64,000 nucleotides of DNA from Paenibacillus gorillae (GCF_000513275.1 NZ_CBVJ010000145.1:1-64000), one strand, 5' to 3'; shown: positions 8,082 to 16,422, numbered from the stretch's first letter. Made by a program: numbers and translations. Notes: generated from the sequence alone by a model not told the origin.

Positions 8082-8981
8082 ATGATAAGCATACAAAAAA
8101 GCTTTTCAGATCAGGGACAAGAAATAAAAGGGACGTTATATTTGGTAGCGACACCGATCGGCAATTTAGAGGATATGACATTTCGTGCGATTCGTACGTT
8201 GAAGGAAGTATCATTAATTGCGGCAGAGGATACGCGCCAGACACGTAAGCTGCTGACTCACTTTGAAATTGCGACGCGGATTGTCAGCTATCACGAGCAT
8301 AATAAGCAAGCGAGCGGTCCAGAGCTGATGCGGCTTCTGGAAGAAGGTCAATCGATTGCTCTCGTAAGCGATGCAGGTTTGCCCGCTGTCTCTGACCCCG
8401 GTGCAGATCTTGTAGCAGACGCAGTCGCATCAGGTATTAAGGTAGTGCCGATACCGGGAGCGAATGCTGCTCTGTCGGCGCTTATTATTTCAGGTCTGTC
8501 GACGGAGAAATTCGTCTTTACCGGATTTCCGCCGCGGGACAAAAAGTCGCTGACGAAGTGGCTAAGCGCGTTGAAATCGCAAAACGGCACGTTGATGACG
8601 TATGAATCGCCGCATCGGCTGCGTAAGACGCTGGAAGCGATGCTGGAGCAACTAGGTGATCGACGGATTGCGATGATTCGGGAGTTAACGAAGCGGCATG
8701 AAGAAGCAGCAAGAGGTACTTTATCGGAATGCATCGCCTGGATACAGGAGCATCCGCCACTCGGAGAGTACTGTCTCATTATAGAAGGGGCAGACGCTGC
8801 AGCCGAAGCGGGAAGGTCATCTGGAACAGAGGAAGAAGCCGAGATATGGTGGAAATCTCTTGAGCTAGAGGATCATGTCGCCCATTACGAGGCGGAGCAT
8901 GGCCGCAAGGAAGCGATTAAGCTGGCAGCCGTTGATCGCGGTTTGCCGAAGCGGGATGTCTATAACGCAGTGAATCGTTAA
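8082..8981 (+). CDS. rsmI: 16S rRNA (cytidine1402-2'-O)-methyltransferase RsmI
   Basis: A 299-residue tetrapyrrole-methylase-fold enzyme that 2'-O-methylates C1402 of 16S rRNA. Family motifs are GTLYLVATPIGNLEDMTFRA near residue 14, AEDTRQTRKLL near residue 47 and LVSDAGLPAVSDPG near residue 92. The ATG follows AAAGGAGG with proper spacing. It is the last plus-strand gene before the abrB terminator; I see no strong plus-strand terminator immediately after it. Confidence 0.96.
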   Translation: MISIQKSFSDQGQEIKGTLYLVATPIGNLEDMTFRAIRTLKEVSLIAAEDTRQTRKLLTHFEIATRIVSYHEHNKQASGPELMRLLEEGQSIALVSDAGLPAVSDPGADLVADAVASGIKVVPIPGANAALSALIISGLSTEKFVFTGFPPRDKKSLTKWLSALKSQNGTLMTYESPHRLRKTLEAMLEQLGDRRIAMIRELTKRHEEAARGTLSECIAWIQEHPPLGEYCLIIEGADAAAEAGRSSGTEEEAEIWWKSLELEDHVAHYEAEHGRKEAIKLAAVDRGLPKRDVYNAVNR

Positions 8982-9011
8982 TCGATCGCTGCGGTATAGG
9001 CTTTTTTGGGT

Positions 9012-9051
9012 AAAAAAAAGACCTTCCTGGCCGGGTTCTAGCACAGGAAGG
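9012..9051 (-). terminator. Intrinsic terminator of abrB
   Basis: An 8-bp stem (9022-9029 with 9044-9051, CCTTCCTG/CAGGAAGG) is followed, reading on the minus strand, by eight T residues (9019-9012). It therefore serves abrB. It lies 30 bp beyond the rsmI stop and could also slow converging transcription. Confidence 0.85.
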
Positions 9052-9114
9052 CATAAAGGAGTATAAAAAGGTTAGAATTAACAAGTGAAGTATTTCTATT
9101 ATAACCTATATTTC

Positions 9115-9369
9115 TTATTTTGTCACAGGAGTCGGCATTTCCGATAGACAAATATGGCAAACAATTTTACCTTTGAAGTAAGATACGTTCTCTGCGTTAC
9201 CACAGAAGATGCATGCCGGCTCGTATTTCTTCAACATGATGCGTTCGCCATCTACATAAATCTCGAGGGCATCTTTCTCACCGATTCCCAGTGTGCGGCG
9301 CAATTCAATTGGAATAACAACGCGCCCCAATTCGTCAACCTTACGAACAATACCTGTAGATTTCATCAT
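9115..9369 (-). CDS. abrB: Transition-state regulator AbrB with C-terminal zinc ribbon
   Basis: An 84-residue regulator. Residues 1-50 (MMKSTGIVRKVDELGRVVIP onward) form the swapped-hairpin AbrB DNA-binding domain, almost identical to B. subtilis AbrB. The C-terminus differs: it carries CIFC and CHIC pairs (zinc ribbon) in place of the B. subtilis multimerisation domain, a form seen in Paenibacillaceae. The double ATG at 9369/9366 follows GAGAGGGG; an in-frame upstream ATG (9411) lies inside the Spo0A boxes and is rejected. AbrB represses post-exponential genes such as spoVG, also in this window. Confidence 0.95.
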   Translation of the reverse strand: MMKSTGIVRKVDELGRVVIPIELRRTLGIGEKDALEIYVDGERIMLKKYEPACIFCGNAENVSYFKGKIVCHICLSEMPTPVTK

Positions 9370-9403
9370 AGCTTTTGTTTCCCCTCTCAAAAAGTGATTT
9401 GAT

Positions 9404-9420
9404 TTCGTCACTATTCGACA
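9404..9420 (-). promoter_or_regulatory. Tandem Spo0A boxes downstream of the abrB promoter
   Basis: On the minus strand two perfect TGNCGAA motifs stand side by side: TGTCGAA (9420-9414) and TGACGAA (9410-9404), separated by three bases. B. subtilis abrB has the same paired arrangement downstream of its promoter, where Spo0A~P represses abrB. They fall roughly +17 to +33 from the inferred start site. Confidence 0.85.
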
Positions 9421-9443
9421 TATTTTTTCTATTTGTGTCTACT

Positions 9444-9472
9444 ATAATACCAACGATTACCAGAATAGTCAA
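9444..9472 (-). promoter_or_regulatory. Sigma-A promoter of abrB
   Basis: On the minus strand, -35 TTGACT (9472-9467), a 17-bp spacer and -10 TATTAT (9449-9444). It is 75 bp upstream of the abrB start codon, with the two Spo0A boxes in between. Confidence 0.75.
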
Positions 9473-9557
9473 CCATCATTATTAGAATGATTACAAGAAG
9501 TCAATAGATTTGACTATATAGTAAGGTCATATTAATCTTACTATAGAATACAACAGC

Positions 9558-9619
9558 TTCGACATTTTGGAAACTAAATTACGACACTATTCGACATTTT
9601 AGCATGGCATTGTGTCGAA
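9558..9619. promoter_or_regulatory. Three further Spo0A boxes upstream of the HD gene
   Basis: Perfect TGTCGAA motifs occur at 9564-9558 and 9596-9590 (minus) and 9613-9619 (plus), within 95 bp upstream of the HD phosphohydrolase start at 9651. They lie more than 80 bp upstream of the abrB promoter and are better placed to act on the HD gene. I could not identify a clear sigma-A promoter for that gene. Confidence 0.6.
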
Positions 9620-9650
9620 AATATGAACAAAAGGGAGTTGAATTGGCGAA

Positions 9651-10946
9651 ATGAATCCGTATATAACCGAAGAGAAAGTGTTCAAGGATCCCGTCCATAA
9701 ATACATTTATGTGCAGGATCAGACGATCTGGGATTTGATCAACACGAAAGAGTTTCAACGGCTAAGACGCATTCGTCAATTGGGAACTTCTTACTTAACT
9801 TTCCATGGCGCCGAACATAGCAGATTCTCCCATTCGTTAGGCGTGTATGAGATAACGAGAAAAATTATTTCCCAGTTCGAACGCAATGACTATCCTGGTT
9901 GGCCAAGAGAGGAGAAGCTGCTAGCTTTATGTGCGGCATTGCTTCATGATCTAGGGCACGGTCCCTTTTCTCATTCGCTCGAAGAGGTATTCGATACGCA
10001 TCATGAGGAATGGACCTGCAGTATTTTATTGGAGGATACGGAAATTAATCGTGTTCTGAAGCAGGTATGTGATGATTTTCCAGACAAGGTAGCCGCGGTC
10101 ATTCAGAAGACCTACCCGAATCCGATTGTCATCAGTCTTATCTCCAGTCAGATGGATGCTGATCGTATGGACTATTTACTGCGGGATGCTTATTTCACCG
10201 GCGTTCATTATGGAAATTTCGACCTAGAACGGATACTGCGTGTGCTTCGCCCCGTTCAGGGCAAAATCGTCGTGAAAGAGAGCGGCATGCATGCCGTTGA
10301 GCATTATCTAATGTCACGCTATCAGATGTATTGGCAGATTTACTTCCATCCCGTGACAAGAAGCTCGGAAATTATTTTGCGGCAAATTTTCCGCCGGGCG
10401 AAGGAGCTTTTTGAACAAAATTATCGTTTCGAGTGGATGCCTGAACCGATCAAGCAGCTGCTGGATGGAACCATTACGGTTAAGTCCTACTTAAAGCTGG
10501 ATGAAGCGTATGTGCAAGCTGCATTTCTCCACTGGGAGGATGAGGGGGATGCGCTGCTTGCAGAGCTGTGCAACCGCTTCTTAAATCGCCGTCTTTACAA
10601 GTACATTACGATGACCAATCCTGACGATACTTTATTAGAAGAAATAAGTTTGCAGTTCGCTTCAATCGGCTTAAATCCAGAGTATCATATGGAGATCGAT
10701 TTCCCGTTTGACCAGCCTTATGACGTATACCGTCCGGACTCGAAAAAAGGTGGAAAAGAGGAGAAAACACCGATTTTGCTGCTCGACGAGCAAGATCGTT
10801 TAACCGAAATCTCCGCTAAATCCGACATTGTACGATCGATCACCGGACTGCATCAAGGGGAGTATCATTTGTATTATCCGGAGGAGCTGCTTATTGAGGC
10901 CGGAACCAAGCTTAGCCTTGCTGTAAGAGAGTTGTTCAAGCTCTAA
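9651..10946 (+). CDS. HD-domain phosphohydrolase (YwfO-like)
   Basis: A 431-residue HD-superfamily protein. The metal-binding set is visible: HSRFSHSLGV (residue ~54), LLHDLGHGPFSHS (~98) and SQMDADRMDYLLRDAYFTG (~165). It resembles B. subtilis YwfO and dNTP triphosphohydrolase-like proteins, so nucleotide hydrolysis is likely but the substrate is unknown. It occupies the place where metG is found in the usual abrB-metG-tatD order and is divergent from abrB behind a cluster of Spo0A boxes. The start ATG is preceded by a rather distant GGGAG. Confidence 0.85.
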   Translation: MNPYITEEKVFKDPVHKYIYVQDQTIWDLINTKEFQRLRRIRQLGTSYLTFHGAEHSRFSHSLGVYEITRKIISQFERNDYPGWPREEKLLALCAALLHDLGHGPFSHSLEEVFDTHHEEWTCSILLEDTEINRVLKQVCDDFPDKVAAVIQKTYPNPIVISLISSQMDADRMDYLLRDAYFTGVHYGNFDLERILRVLRPVQGKIVVKESGMHAVEHYLMSRYQMYWQIYFHPVTRSSEIILRQIFRRAKELFEQNYRFEWMPEPIKQLLDGTITVKSYLKLDEAYVQAAFLHWEDEGDALLAELCNRFLNRRLYKYITMTNPDDTLLEEISLQFASIGLNPEYHMEIDFPFDQPYDVYRPDSKKGGKEEKTPILLLDEQDRLTEISAKSDIVRSITGLHQGEYHLYYPEELLIEAGTKLSLAVRELFKL

Positions 10947-11031
10947 GACATGCACCTGGAAAATGCGCCCATACGCCCATAACTGGGACAGCCATTCCGA
11001 TTACATATATATAGAAGGAGAAGGTTAGAAA

Positions 11032-11806
11032 ATGATTTCTTTATTCGACACACATACGCATATGGACAGCTCCAAATTCGACAGCGACCGCGTTGAAGCG
11101 ATCAACCGTGCAAGGGAGGCTGGCGTAGATTTGATGCTCAATATCGGCTTCAACCGGGAGACGATCCCGACGACGCTGGCGCTCGCTGAGCAGTATGATT
11201 TCGTCTACGCAGCCGTTGGCTGGCATCCGGTAGACAGCATCGATATGCAGCCGGGAGATCTGGAATGGATTGAAGAGCTATGCTCGCATCCGAAAGTGGT
11301 GGCAATTGGAGAAATCGGGCTGGACTATCACTGGGATACATCGCCCAAAGACGTGCAGCAACGGGTTTTCAGGGAGCAGATTCAACTCGCCCGCAAGGTG
11401 GGCAAGCCCATTGTCATCCATAATCGTGATGCGCATGAGGATATTGTTAAGCTGCTTAAGGAAGAAAATGCGGCAGAGGTTGGAGGAGTCATGCACTGCT
11501 TCTCCGGGAGCTGGGAAACGGCTCGAAAAATGCCTCGATATGAACTTCTATATTTCATTCGGCGGACCCGTCACTTTCAAAAATGCAAGGGTGCCAAAAG
11601 AGGTTTTGGAAAGGGTTCCATTAGACCGGCTTTTGATCGAAACAGATTCCCCTTATTTGTCTCCACATCCATTTAGAGGGAAGAGAAATGAGACTGCATT
11701 TGTGACCTATGTAGCGGAGGCTGCAGCAGAAATAACAGGAAAAACAGTGGATGAAATTGCAAAAATTACGATGGAAAACGGTAAAAAATGTTTTGGTATT
11801 GTATAA
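11032..11806 (+). pseudogene. tatD: tatD (3'-5' DNase/metal hydrolase), interrupted by +1 frameshift
   Basis: A TatD-family hydrolase read in two frames. Frame 1 from ATG 11032 gives DTHTHMD, GEIGLDYHW, HNRDAHED and MHCFSGSWETARK, then loses homology. Frame 2 from 11531 continues exactly with CLDMNFYISFGGPVTF, LIETDSPYLSPHPFRGKR and the usual C-terminus. One extra A in the A5 run at 11526-11530 accounts for the break; removing it gives a normal 257-residue protein. As read, the product would stop at 11676 without the metal-binding Asp of ETDSPYL. A sequencing or assembly error, a slippery-run recoding event and a true mutation are all possible. Confidence 0.85.
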
Positions 11807-11827
11807 AAAAGGCCAAAAAACAAAGAT

Positions 11828-11888
11828 TGAGAGACCTTTCAGGCGATAAAACTGATTTTTATTGCGAAAATCGGCTCTCTTTTCCGTC
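11828..11888 (+). terminator. Possible terminator after tatD
   Basis: GAGAG (near 11830) and CTCTC (near 11877) bracket an inner 9-bp A/T-rich hairpin (GCGATAAAA with TTTTATTGC), followed by TTTTCC. The stem is interrupted and the call is tentative. Confidence 0.4.
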
Positions 11889-11928
11889 ATAATCCAGAAA
11901 TTTAGCTAAAATCGTCTTTTATCGCTTC

Positions 11929-11958
11929 TTTACAACAGGTGGCCCGTGAAGGTATGAT
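11929..11958 (+). promoter_or_regulatory. Putative sigma-A promoter of the c-di-AMP riboswitch leader
   Basis: TTTACA (11929-11934), an 18-bp spacer and TATGAT (11953-11958). The inferred start lies about 30 bases before the riboswitch aptamer. Confidence 0.5.
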
Positions 11959-11995
11959 TCATTTCAGAGCTTTAAGTTTTTGTATTGGATTTCCA

Positions 11996-12195
11996 GTTGA
12001 CGCTTAATTTCCGGAACCGGAAAGCGGGGGAACCAGGCATCGAATCTGCAGCCATCGACGGCTTGGCAGTGACGAGCTTTTGATGTTTCTCAATGGGGTG
12101 AATTTGGCGGCGATTGCCATGAGCATTCGACCGTCGATAGGGCAGCTCTCTTGCCCGAATCCGACAGCTAACCTCGTAAGCGTAAATAGAGAGCG
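11996..12195 (+). ncRNA. c-di-AMP riboswitch (ydaO/yuaA type)
   Basis: The conserved ydaO-yuaA blocks are present in order: ACGCTTAATTTCCGG at the 5' end (12000), GCGGGGGAACC (12024), GGGGTGAAT (12095) and CCCGAATCCGACAGCTAACC with CTCGTAAGCGT at the 3' end (12153-12183). ACGCTTA pairs with TAAGCGT to close the aptamer. A terminator follows at 12242. Riboswitches of this class bind c-di-AMP and usually switch expression off at high ligand. The controlled gene is the YabE-like cell-wall protein at 12455, which fits the known link of this class to wall hydrolases and osmotic balance. Confidence 0.92.
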
Positions 12196-12241
12196 ATCAA
12201 TCTCGTGCATTCACCATTCCTGAAGTCTACCGACAATCCGG

Positions 12242-12282
12242 GAAGCCACGAAACAGATCCTCTGTCGACGGCTTCTTTTTAT
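12242..12282 (+). terminator. Expression-platform terminator of the c-di-AMP riboswitch
   Basis: Outer arms GAAGCC (12242-12247) and GGCTTC (12270-12275) enclose an inner ACAGA/TCTGT stem, followed by TTTTT. It is 47 bases past the aptamer and 173 bases before the GTG of the yabE-like gene. Confidence 0.8.
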
Positions 12283-12454
12283 TTTCTGAATAACTCGGAA
12301 AAGGTCGACATAGGGTAAGTCTCAGGGGGTGGGAGGCTGCGAGAACATAGGAAATGCACTGGAGCGTGCTTGCACGCCAATATACTTAATAGTCGCGTCT
12401 ATTATGATCATGCGTCACACAAGGGCGGCGGGGCTATGAAGGAGGACCGATGAA

Positions 12455-13606
12455 GTGGGCATTATCCAAGCTAAGGAGACCCATGGGAAACGATCATCCA
12501 GCATGTCTTTCGCATTGCGATGGAAGCATGAAAACTTGCGTTTGATTCTTTTGAGTGCCATTATCTCAATCGCTATGACTTTCATGTTTTTGGTGTTGTT
12601 GTACGGAACGGCTGACAAAAGCGTATCCGTAGTGGTGAATGGACAAGAAACCGTTGTGAAAACAAAACAATGGGTCCTGCAACGCCTACTGGATGAACAA
12701 GCTATTACGATTGGCCCGCATGACAAGGTATCCGTACCTCTCAATGCGTCAATCAAAGACGGTGACCGAATCGAGATTAAGCTCGCGGTACCGGTCGTTG
12801 TAGTAGCGGACGGCAAGACATCAACGGTGTACACGACGGAGAAGACAGTCGAAGCAGCGATTGGAGAATTAAATATTGCTGTGCGCGATCAGGATCGGGT
12901 AACACCTTCTAGAGGCACGCTGGTTGCAGATGCGATGACGGTCACCGTTACTCGCGTTGATACGAAAGTGTCTGAATCGGAGAGAGTTACGCCATTCTCG
13001 ATCGTGAAAAAGCAAGACCCGAACCTCGAAGAGGGTAAAGAGAAGCTGGTGCAGACCGGCAAAGAGGGTCTTGTCGTCGAACATGTACAAAGGCAATACG
13101 AGAATGGAGTTCTCGTATCTCAGAAGATCGTAAACAAGGTTGTTGAAGCGAAAGCGGTCAACCAGGTTGTTGCGATCGGAACGAAAAAACCAGAGCCTAA
13201 AGTGAAGACGTTATCCAATAACGGCGGAGCTACTCTGGCGACGTTCACGAAACGCGGTGTTTCGTTCAAAGCCAAGAAGATATTGAATAATGTAACGCTG
13301 ACGGCTTATACCGCAGACATGGAGTCTACGGGCAAAGACGAGAGCCATCCGCAATTTGGCATTACCGCCTCCGGGACGAAGGTTCAGGAAGGCCGCACGA
13401 TCGCGGTCGATCCGAAAGTCATTCCGATCGGCTGGTGGGTCTATATCGAAGGAATCGGCTTCCGCCGGGCTGAAGATACGGGCAGTGCCATTAAGGGCAG
13501 TAAGATCGACGTTTATTTCGACAGCTCCAAGCTGGCGAATAAGTTTGGGCGCAAGAAGGGCTACACGGTATACGTTCTTGGACCAAATAAACCGACATCA
13601 AGCTAG
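12455..13606 (+). CDS. yabE: YabE-like cell-wall protein: DUF348 repeats, G5 and 3D domains
   Basis: A 383-residue exported, wall-associated protein. A transmembrane/signal segment lies at about residues 29-50, followed by two DUF348 repeats (about 55-160), a G5 domain (about 165-240) and a C-terminal 3D domain (VTLTAYTADMESTG to KIDVYFDS). The 3D domain has the MltA/RlpA-type barrel seen in lytic transglycosylases and Rpf-like proteins. The GTG at 12455 follows GGAGG; a closer ATG is out of frame. A c-di-AMP riboswitch controls it, so wall turnover is probably tied to c-di-AMP level. Confidence 0.87.
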   Translation: MGIIQAKETHGKRSSSMSFALRWKHENLRLILLSAIISIAMTFMFLVLLYGTADKSVSVVVNGQETVVKTKQWVLQRLLDEQAITIGPHDKVSVPLNASIKDGDRIEIKLAVPVVVVADGKTSTVYTTEKTVEAAIGELNIAVRDQDRVTPSRGTLVADAMTVTVTRVDTKVSESERVTPFSIVKKQDPNLEEGKEKLVQTGKEGLVVEHVQRQYENGVLVSQKIVNKVVEAKAVNQVVAIGTKKPEPKVKTLSNNGGATLATFTKRGVSFKAKKILNNVTLTAYTADMESTGKDESHPQFGITASGTKVQEGRTIAVDPKVIPIGWWVYIEGIGFRRAEDTGSAIKGSKIDVYFDSSKLANKFGRKKGYTVYVLGPNKPTSS

Positions 13607-13663
13607 CGTGCAAGGAATATAAGTCGATTTGTATTGGAAAAACTTATAAAGCCTTATATGATA

Positions 13664-13689
13664 AGAAGGGGCATTGCCTCTTCTTTTTT
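13664..13689 (+). terminator. Intrinsic terminator after yabE
   Basis: An 8-bp stem (13664-13671 with 13677-13684, one G-T pair) with a 5-base loop is followed by a T run. Confidence 0.78.
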
Positions 13690-13808
13690 GTATTTTCACG
13701 TATATAAGTCTAGACGGCGGCTGCCGCTGCAATGTTGCGGTTCGCTGGCATAAAATATGCCCGGTCATGAAGAAAAGATCAGGCGTCGCAAGAAAGGGAT
13801 GTAAATCA

Positions 13809-14360
13809 TTGATTAAGGAAATTATCGTGGTGGAAGGCAAGGACGATACAGTAGCCGTGAAGCGTGCGGTAGAAGCCGATACGATCGAGACGAATGGCTC
13901 GGCAATCGGCGAGGAGGTGCTCCGCCGCATTGAGCTGGCACAGGAGCGTCGAGGCGTTATTATATTTACCGATCCCGATCATGCGGGGGAACGCATCCGC
14001 AAAATCGTGGCGAAGCGGGTGCCTGGCTGCAAGCATGCGTTTCTGCCGCAGGAGAAGGCGTTGTACAAGGGCGACATTGGCATCGAGAACGCGAGCCCGG
14101 ATGCAATCCGGCAGGCGCTGTCCGAGCTGCGGACCGAGAATCCGGAGGGCGAGGGTGCAGGCGAGATCACCTGGGATGATCTGATGGATGCAGGCTTGAT
14201 CGTACATTCCGATGCGGCCAACCGCAGGCTGAAGATGGGTAAGCTGCTTGGCATCGGCTACGCGAACGGCAAGACGTTTTTCAAGCGTTGTACAAGCTTC
14301 CGGATTTCCCGTACGGAATTCGTGGAAGCTCTGCGTAAAATGCAACAGGGACAGGAGTGA
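13809..14360 (+). CDS. rnmV: Ribonuclease M5
   Basis: A 183-residue TOPRIM nuclease that matures the 5S rRNA precursor. The TOPRIM motifs IIVVEGKDDT (residue ~5) and FTDPDHAGERIR (~57) are intact. The TTG at 13809 is chosen because the family begins just before IKEIIVVEGKDD and AAAGGGA lies 9 bases upstream; longer in-frame starts (13674, 13767) would add an unconserved tail and the first overlaps the preceding terminator. The gene is followed by rsmA with a 5-bp gap. Confidence 0.93.
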   Translation: MIKEIIVVEGKDDTVAVKRAVEADTIETNGSAIGEEVLRRIELAQERRGVIIFTDPDHAGERIRKIVAKRVPGCKHAFLPQEKALYKGDIGIENASPDAIRQALSELRTENPEGEGAGEITWDDLMDAGLIVHSDAANRRLKMGKLLGIGYANGKTFFKRCTSFRISRTEFVEALRKMQQGQE

Positions 14361-14365
14361 GCGGT

Positions 14366-15277
14366 GTGAGCGGACAAGAGACGAACGGCTCGGCTATGAA
14401 GGCGTTAGAAGTGGCAACGCCCAAGCGAACGAAAGAAATTATTGCGAAATACGGGTTCTCCTTCAAGAAAAGCTTGGGACAGAACTTTCTGATCGACCAG
14501 AATATATTGCATAAGATTGTGGCAGCGGCAGGCCTGGATAAGACGAAGGGTGCGCTGGAGATCGGTCCGGGCATCGGCGCACTGACGCAGCACCTGGCTG
14601 CTGAAGCGGCTAAAGTGACTGCTGTGGAGATCGATCCCCGGCTTATTCCGATTTTGCGCGACGTGCTTGCCCAAGATTCCCATGTAGAGGTCGTTCATGG
14701 CGACGTGCTGAAGCTGGACTTGAAGCAGCTGTTCGAGGAGAAGTTTGCGGACGTGTCCAAAGTGAGCGTCGTGGCCAACTTGCCTTATTACGTCACAACC
14801 CCGATTCTGATGAAGCTGCTGGAGGAGAAGCTCCCGCTAGAGAACATCGTCGTCATGATCCAGAAGGAAGTGGCAGAACGGATGGCGGCGAAGCCGGGCG
14901 GCAAGGAGTATGGTAGCTTGAGCGTGGCGGTACAGTTCTATTGCGAGCCGCAGATCGTGTGCCTCGTTCCGCATACGGTGTTCATTCCGCAGCCGAACGT
15001 TGATTCCGCTGTTATTAAGCTTGCCCTTCGGGACAAGCCGCCTGTAGATGTGCCAGATGAGGCTCATTTCTTCCGTATTGTGCAGGCTAGCTTTGCGCAG
15101 CGGCGCAAGACGCTAGCCAACAACCTGACGGCGCTTGTCGGCAAAGAACGGCGCGAGGAATTGACGCAGCTGCTGCTCAGCTGCGAAATCGATCCTGTGC
15201 GGCGCGGAGAGACGCTATCGCTGGAGGAGTTCGCCCGCATAAGCCGGGCTTTTCTAGAGGCAGGCTGGAAGGGCTAG
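14366..15277 (+). CDS. rsmA: 16S rRNA (A1518/A1519-N6)-dimethyltransferase (KsgA)
   Basis: A 303-residue KsgA/RsmA methyltransferase that dimethylates two adjacent adenines in helix 45 of 16S rRNA. SAM motif LEIGPGIGALTQHL is near residue 60, and the catalytic NLPYYVTTPI near residue 133 replaces the NPPF/Y motif as usual. The GTG at 14366 has AGGAG 8 bases upstream; GTG 14357 overlaps the rnmV stop and is less likely. RNase M5 and KsgA are neighbours in most Bacilli and both act on rRNA. Confidence 0.95.
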   Translation: MSGQETNGSAMKALEVATPKRTKEIIAKYGFSFKKSLGQNFLIDQNILHKIVAAAGLDKTKGALEIGPGIGALTQHLAAEAAKVTAVEIDPRLIPILRDVLAQDSHVEVVHGDVLKLDLKQLFEEKFADVSKVSVVANLPYYVTTPILMKLLEEKLPLENIVVMIQKEVAERMAAKPGGKEYGSLSVAVQFYCEPQIVCLVPHTVFIPQPNVDSAVIKLALRDKPPVDVPDEAHFFRIVQASFAQRRKTLANNLTALVGKERREELTQLLLSCEIDPVRRGETLSLEEFARISRAFLEAGWKG

Positions 15278-15304
15278 CACAGGCCCATAAACAAAGACGT
15301 TCGC

Positions 15305-15332
15305 ACACTCCGCACGTTACATCCATACGATA
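15305..15332 (+). promoter_or_regulatory. Sigma-K-type promoter of yabG
   Basis: CATACGATA (15324-15332) is a perfect match to the sigma-K -10 CATANNNTA. AC lies 17 bases upstream (15305-15306), as in sigma-K -35 elements. It is 21 bp ahead of the yabG start, and yabG is a sigma-K gene in B. subtilis. Confidence 0.65.
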
Positions 15333-15352
15333 GACGAAGAGGTGATTTACCC

Positions 15353-16249
15353 ATGAAGCAAGGGGACCTGGTCGTCCGCAAATCGTATGGCGGTGACGTG
15401 CTGTTCCGAGTTGAAGATGTTCGATCCGAGCGAGCCCTATTGAAAGGCACGGACTATCGATTGCTTGCGGATGCGCCGATTCCCGATTTGTCGGTTGTAC
15501 GCGACCCCGAATCGACGAGAGCGACCCAGCAAGTGCGTATTAAAGTTAACGACTCCTTAAAGCGCATGCGGCAGCAAAGAGCACAGCAGCAGTCGGTGCA
15601 GACCGGCGACGAAATTAGACTGGCGGCTGCACAGCAGGCGCAGCCATATTTCGAAATGCCAGGTAAAGTACTCCATCTCGATGGCGATGGGAATTACTTA
15701 CGAAAAAGCATGCAGCTGTACGAGGCGATGAAGGTGCCCGCACATGGCGTGCATGCTCATGAGTCGCAGATGGCGGACCTGCTGTACCGTCTGCTGCCCC
15801 AGGTGAAGCCTGATATTGTCGTTATTACTGGCCATGATGGCGTGCTGAAAAGCCATGCCAATGGTGACCTATACAGTCTGGGCAGCTATAAGAACTCGCA
15901 GAGCTTCGTCAATGCTGTTCACGTTGCCAGAGAATATGAGAAGAACCGCGACGGCTTAGTCGTCATAGCGGGAGCCTGCCAGTCTCATTTCGAGGCGCTT
16001 CTTCAGGCTGGCTCTAATTTTGCAAGCTCGCCTGGACGCATTCTGATCCATGCGCTGGACCCGGTCTATATTGCAATCAAATCCAGCTATACGTCCATTC
16101 GGGAGACCATTAATTTATCCGATGTCGTGCATGGCACCATAAGCGGTATTGATGGTGTAGGCGGAATTGAGACGATAGGCCGATGCCGGGTAGGTCTGCC
16201 TAAGCCGAAAGCGGCTGTGACAGCCTCCTTGCTGAAGACAACTTCCTAG
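15353..16249 (+). CDS. yabG: Sporulation-specific cysteine protease YabG
   Basis: A 298-residue YabG-family peptidase that trims coat proteins during late sporulation. Conserved blocks are MKQGDLVVRKSYGGDVLFRV at the start, VLHLDGDGNYL near residue 105, DIVVITGHDGVLK near residue 158 and VVIAGACQSHFEALLQAGSNF near residue 203, the last containing the His/Cys expected for catalysis. The length equals B. subtilis YabG. AGAGGTGA precedes the ATG and a sigma-K promoter lies just upstream, pointing to mother-cell expression. Confidence 0.94.
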   Translation: MKQGDLVVRKSYGGDVLFRVEDVRSERALLKGTDYRLLADAPIPDLSVVRDPESTRATQQVRIKVNDSLKRMRQQRAQQQSVQTGDEIRLAAAQQAQPYFEMPGKVLHLDGDGNYLRKSMQLYEAMKVPAHGVHAHESQMADLLYRLLPQVKPDIVVITGHDGVLKSHANGDLYSLGSYKNSQSFVNAVHVAREYEKNRDGLVVIAGACQSHFEALLQAGSNFASSPGRILIHALDPVYIAIKSSYTSIRETINLSDVVHGTISGIDGVGGIETIGRCRVGLPKPKAAVTASLLKTTS

Positions 16250-16351
16250 TCATTTCCATCCGGAACAGGCTCTGCATCTGGGATGTTGCGGAGCTATGCC
16301 CTATTTATTTGTCCATTATTCCTCATATTAGAAAAATAAGAAAAAATACCG

Positions 16352-16422
16352 TTGACAAACAAATAAAATGGCTGATATAATATTTTGCTTTGTTTGACAA
16401 CCTCCCTCTTTTTGGTTATAAT
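16352..16422 (+). promoter_or_regulatory. Tandem sigma-A promoters of veg
   Basis: Promoter 1: TTGACA (16352-16357), 18-bp spacer, TATAAT (16376-16381). Promoter 2: TTGACA (16394-16399), 17-bp spacer, TATAAT (16417-16422), with both hexamers at consensus. B. subtilis veg also has two strong vegetative promoters. Confidence 0.9.

Noticed and set aside
12004..12210. A 68-codon minus-strand frame
   Set aside because: It lies over the c-di-AMP riboswitch and has no protein features.
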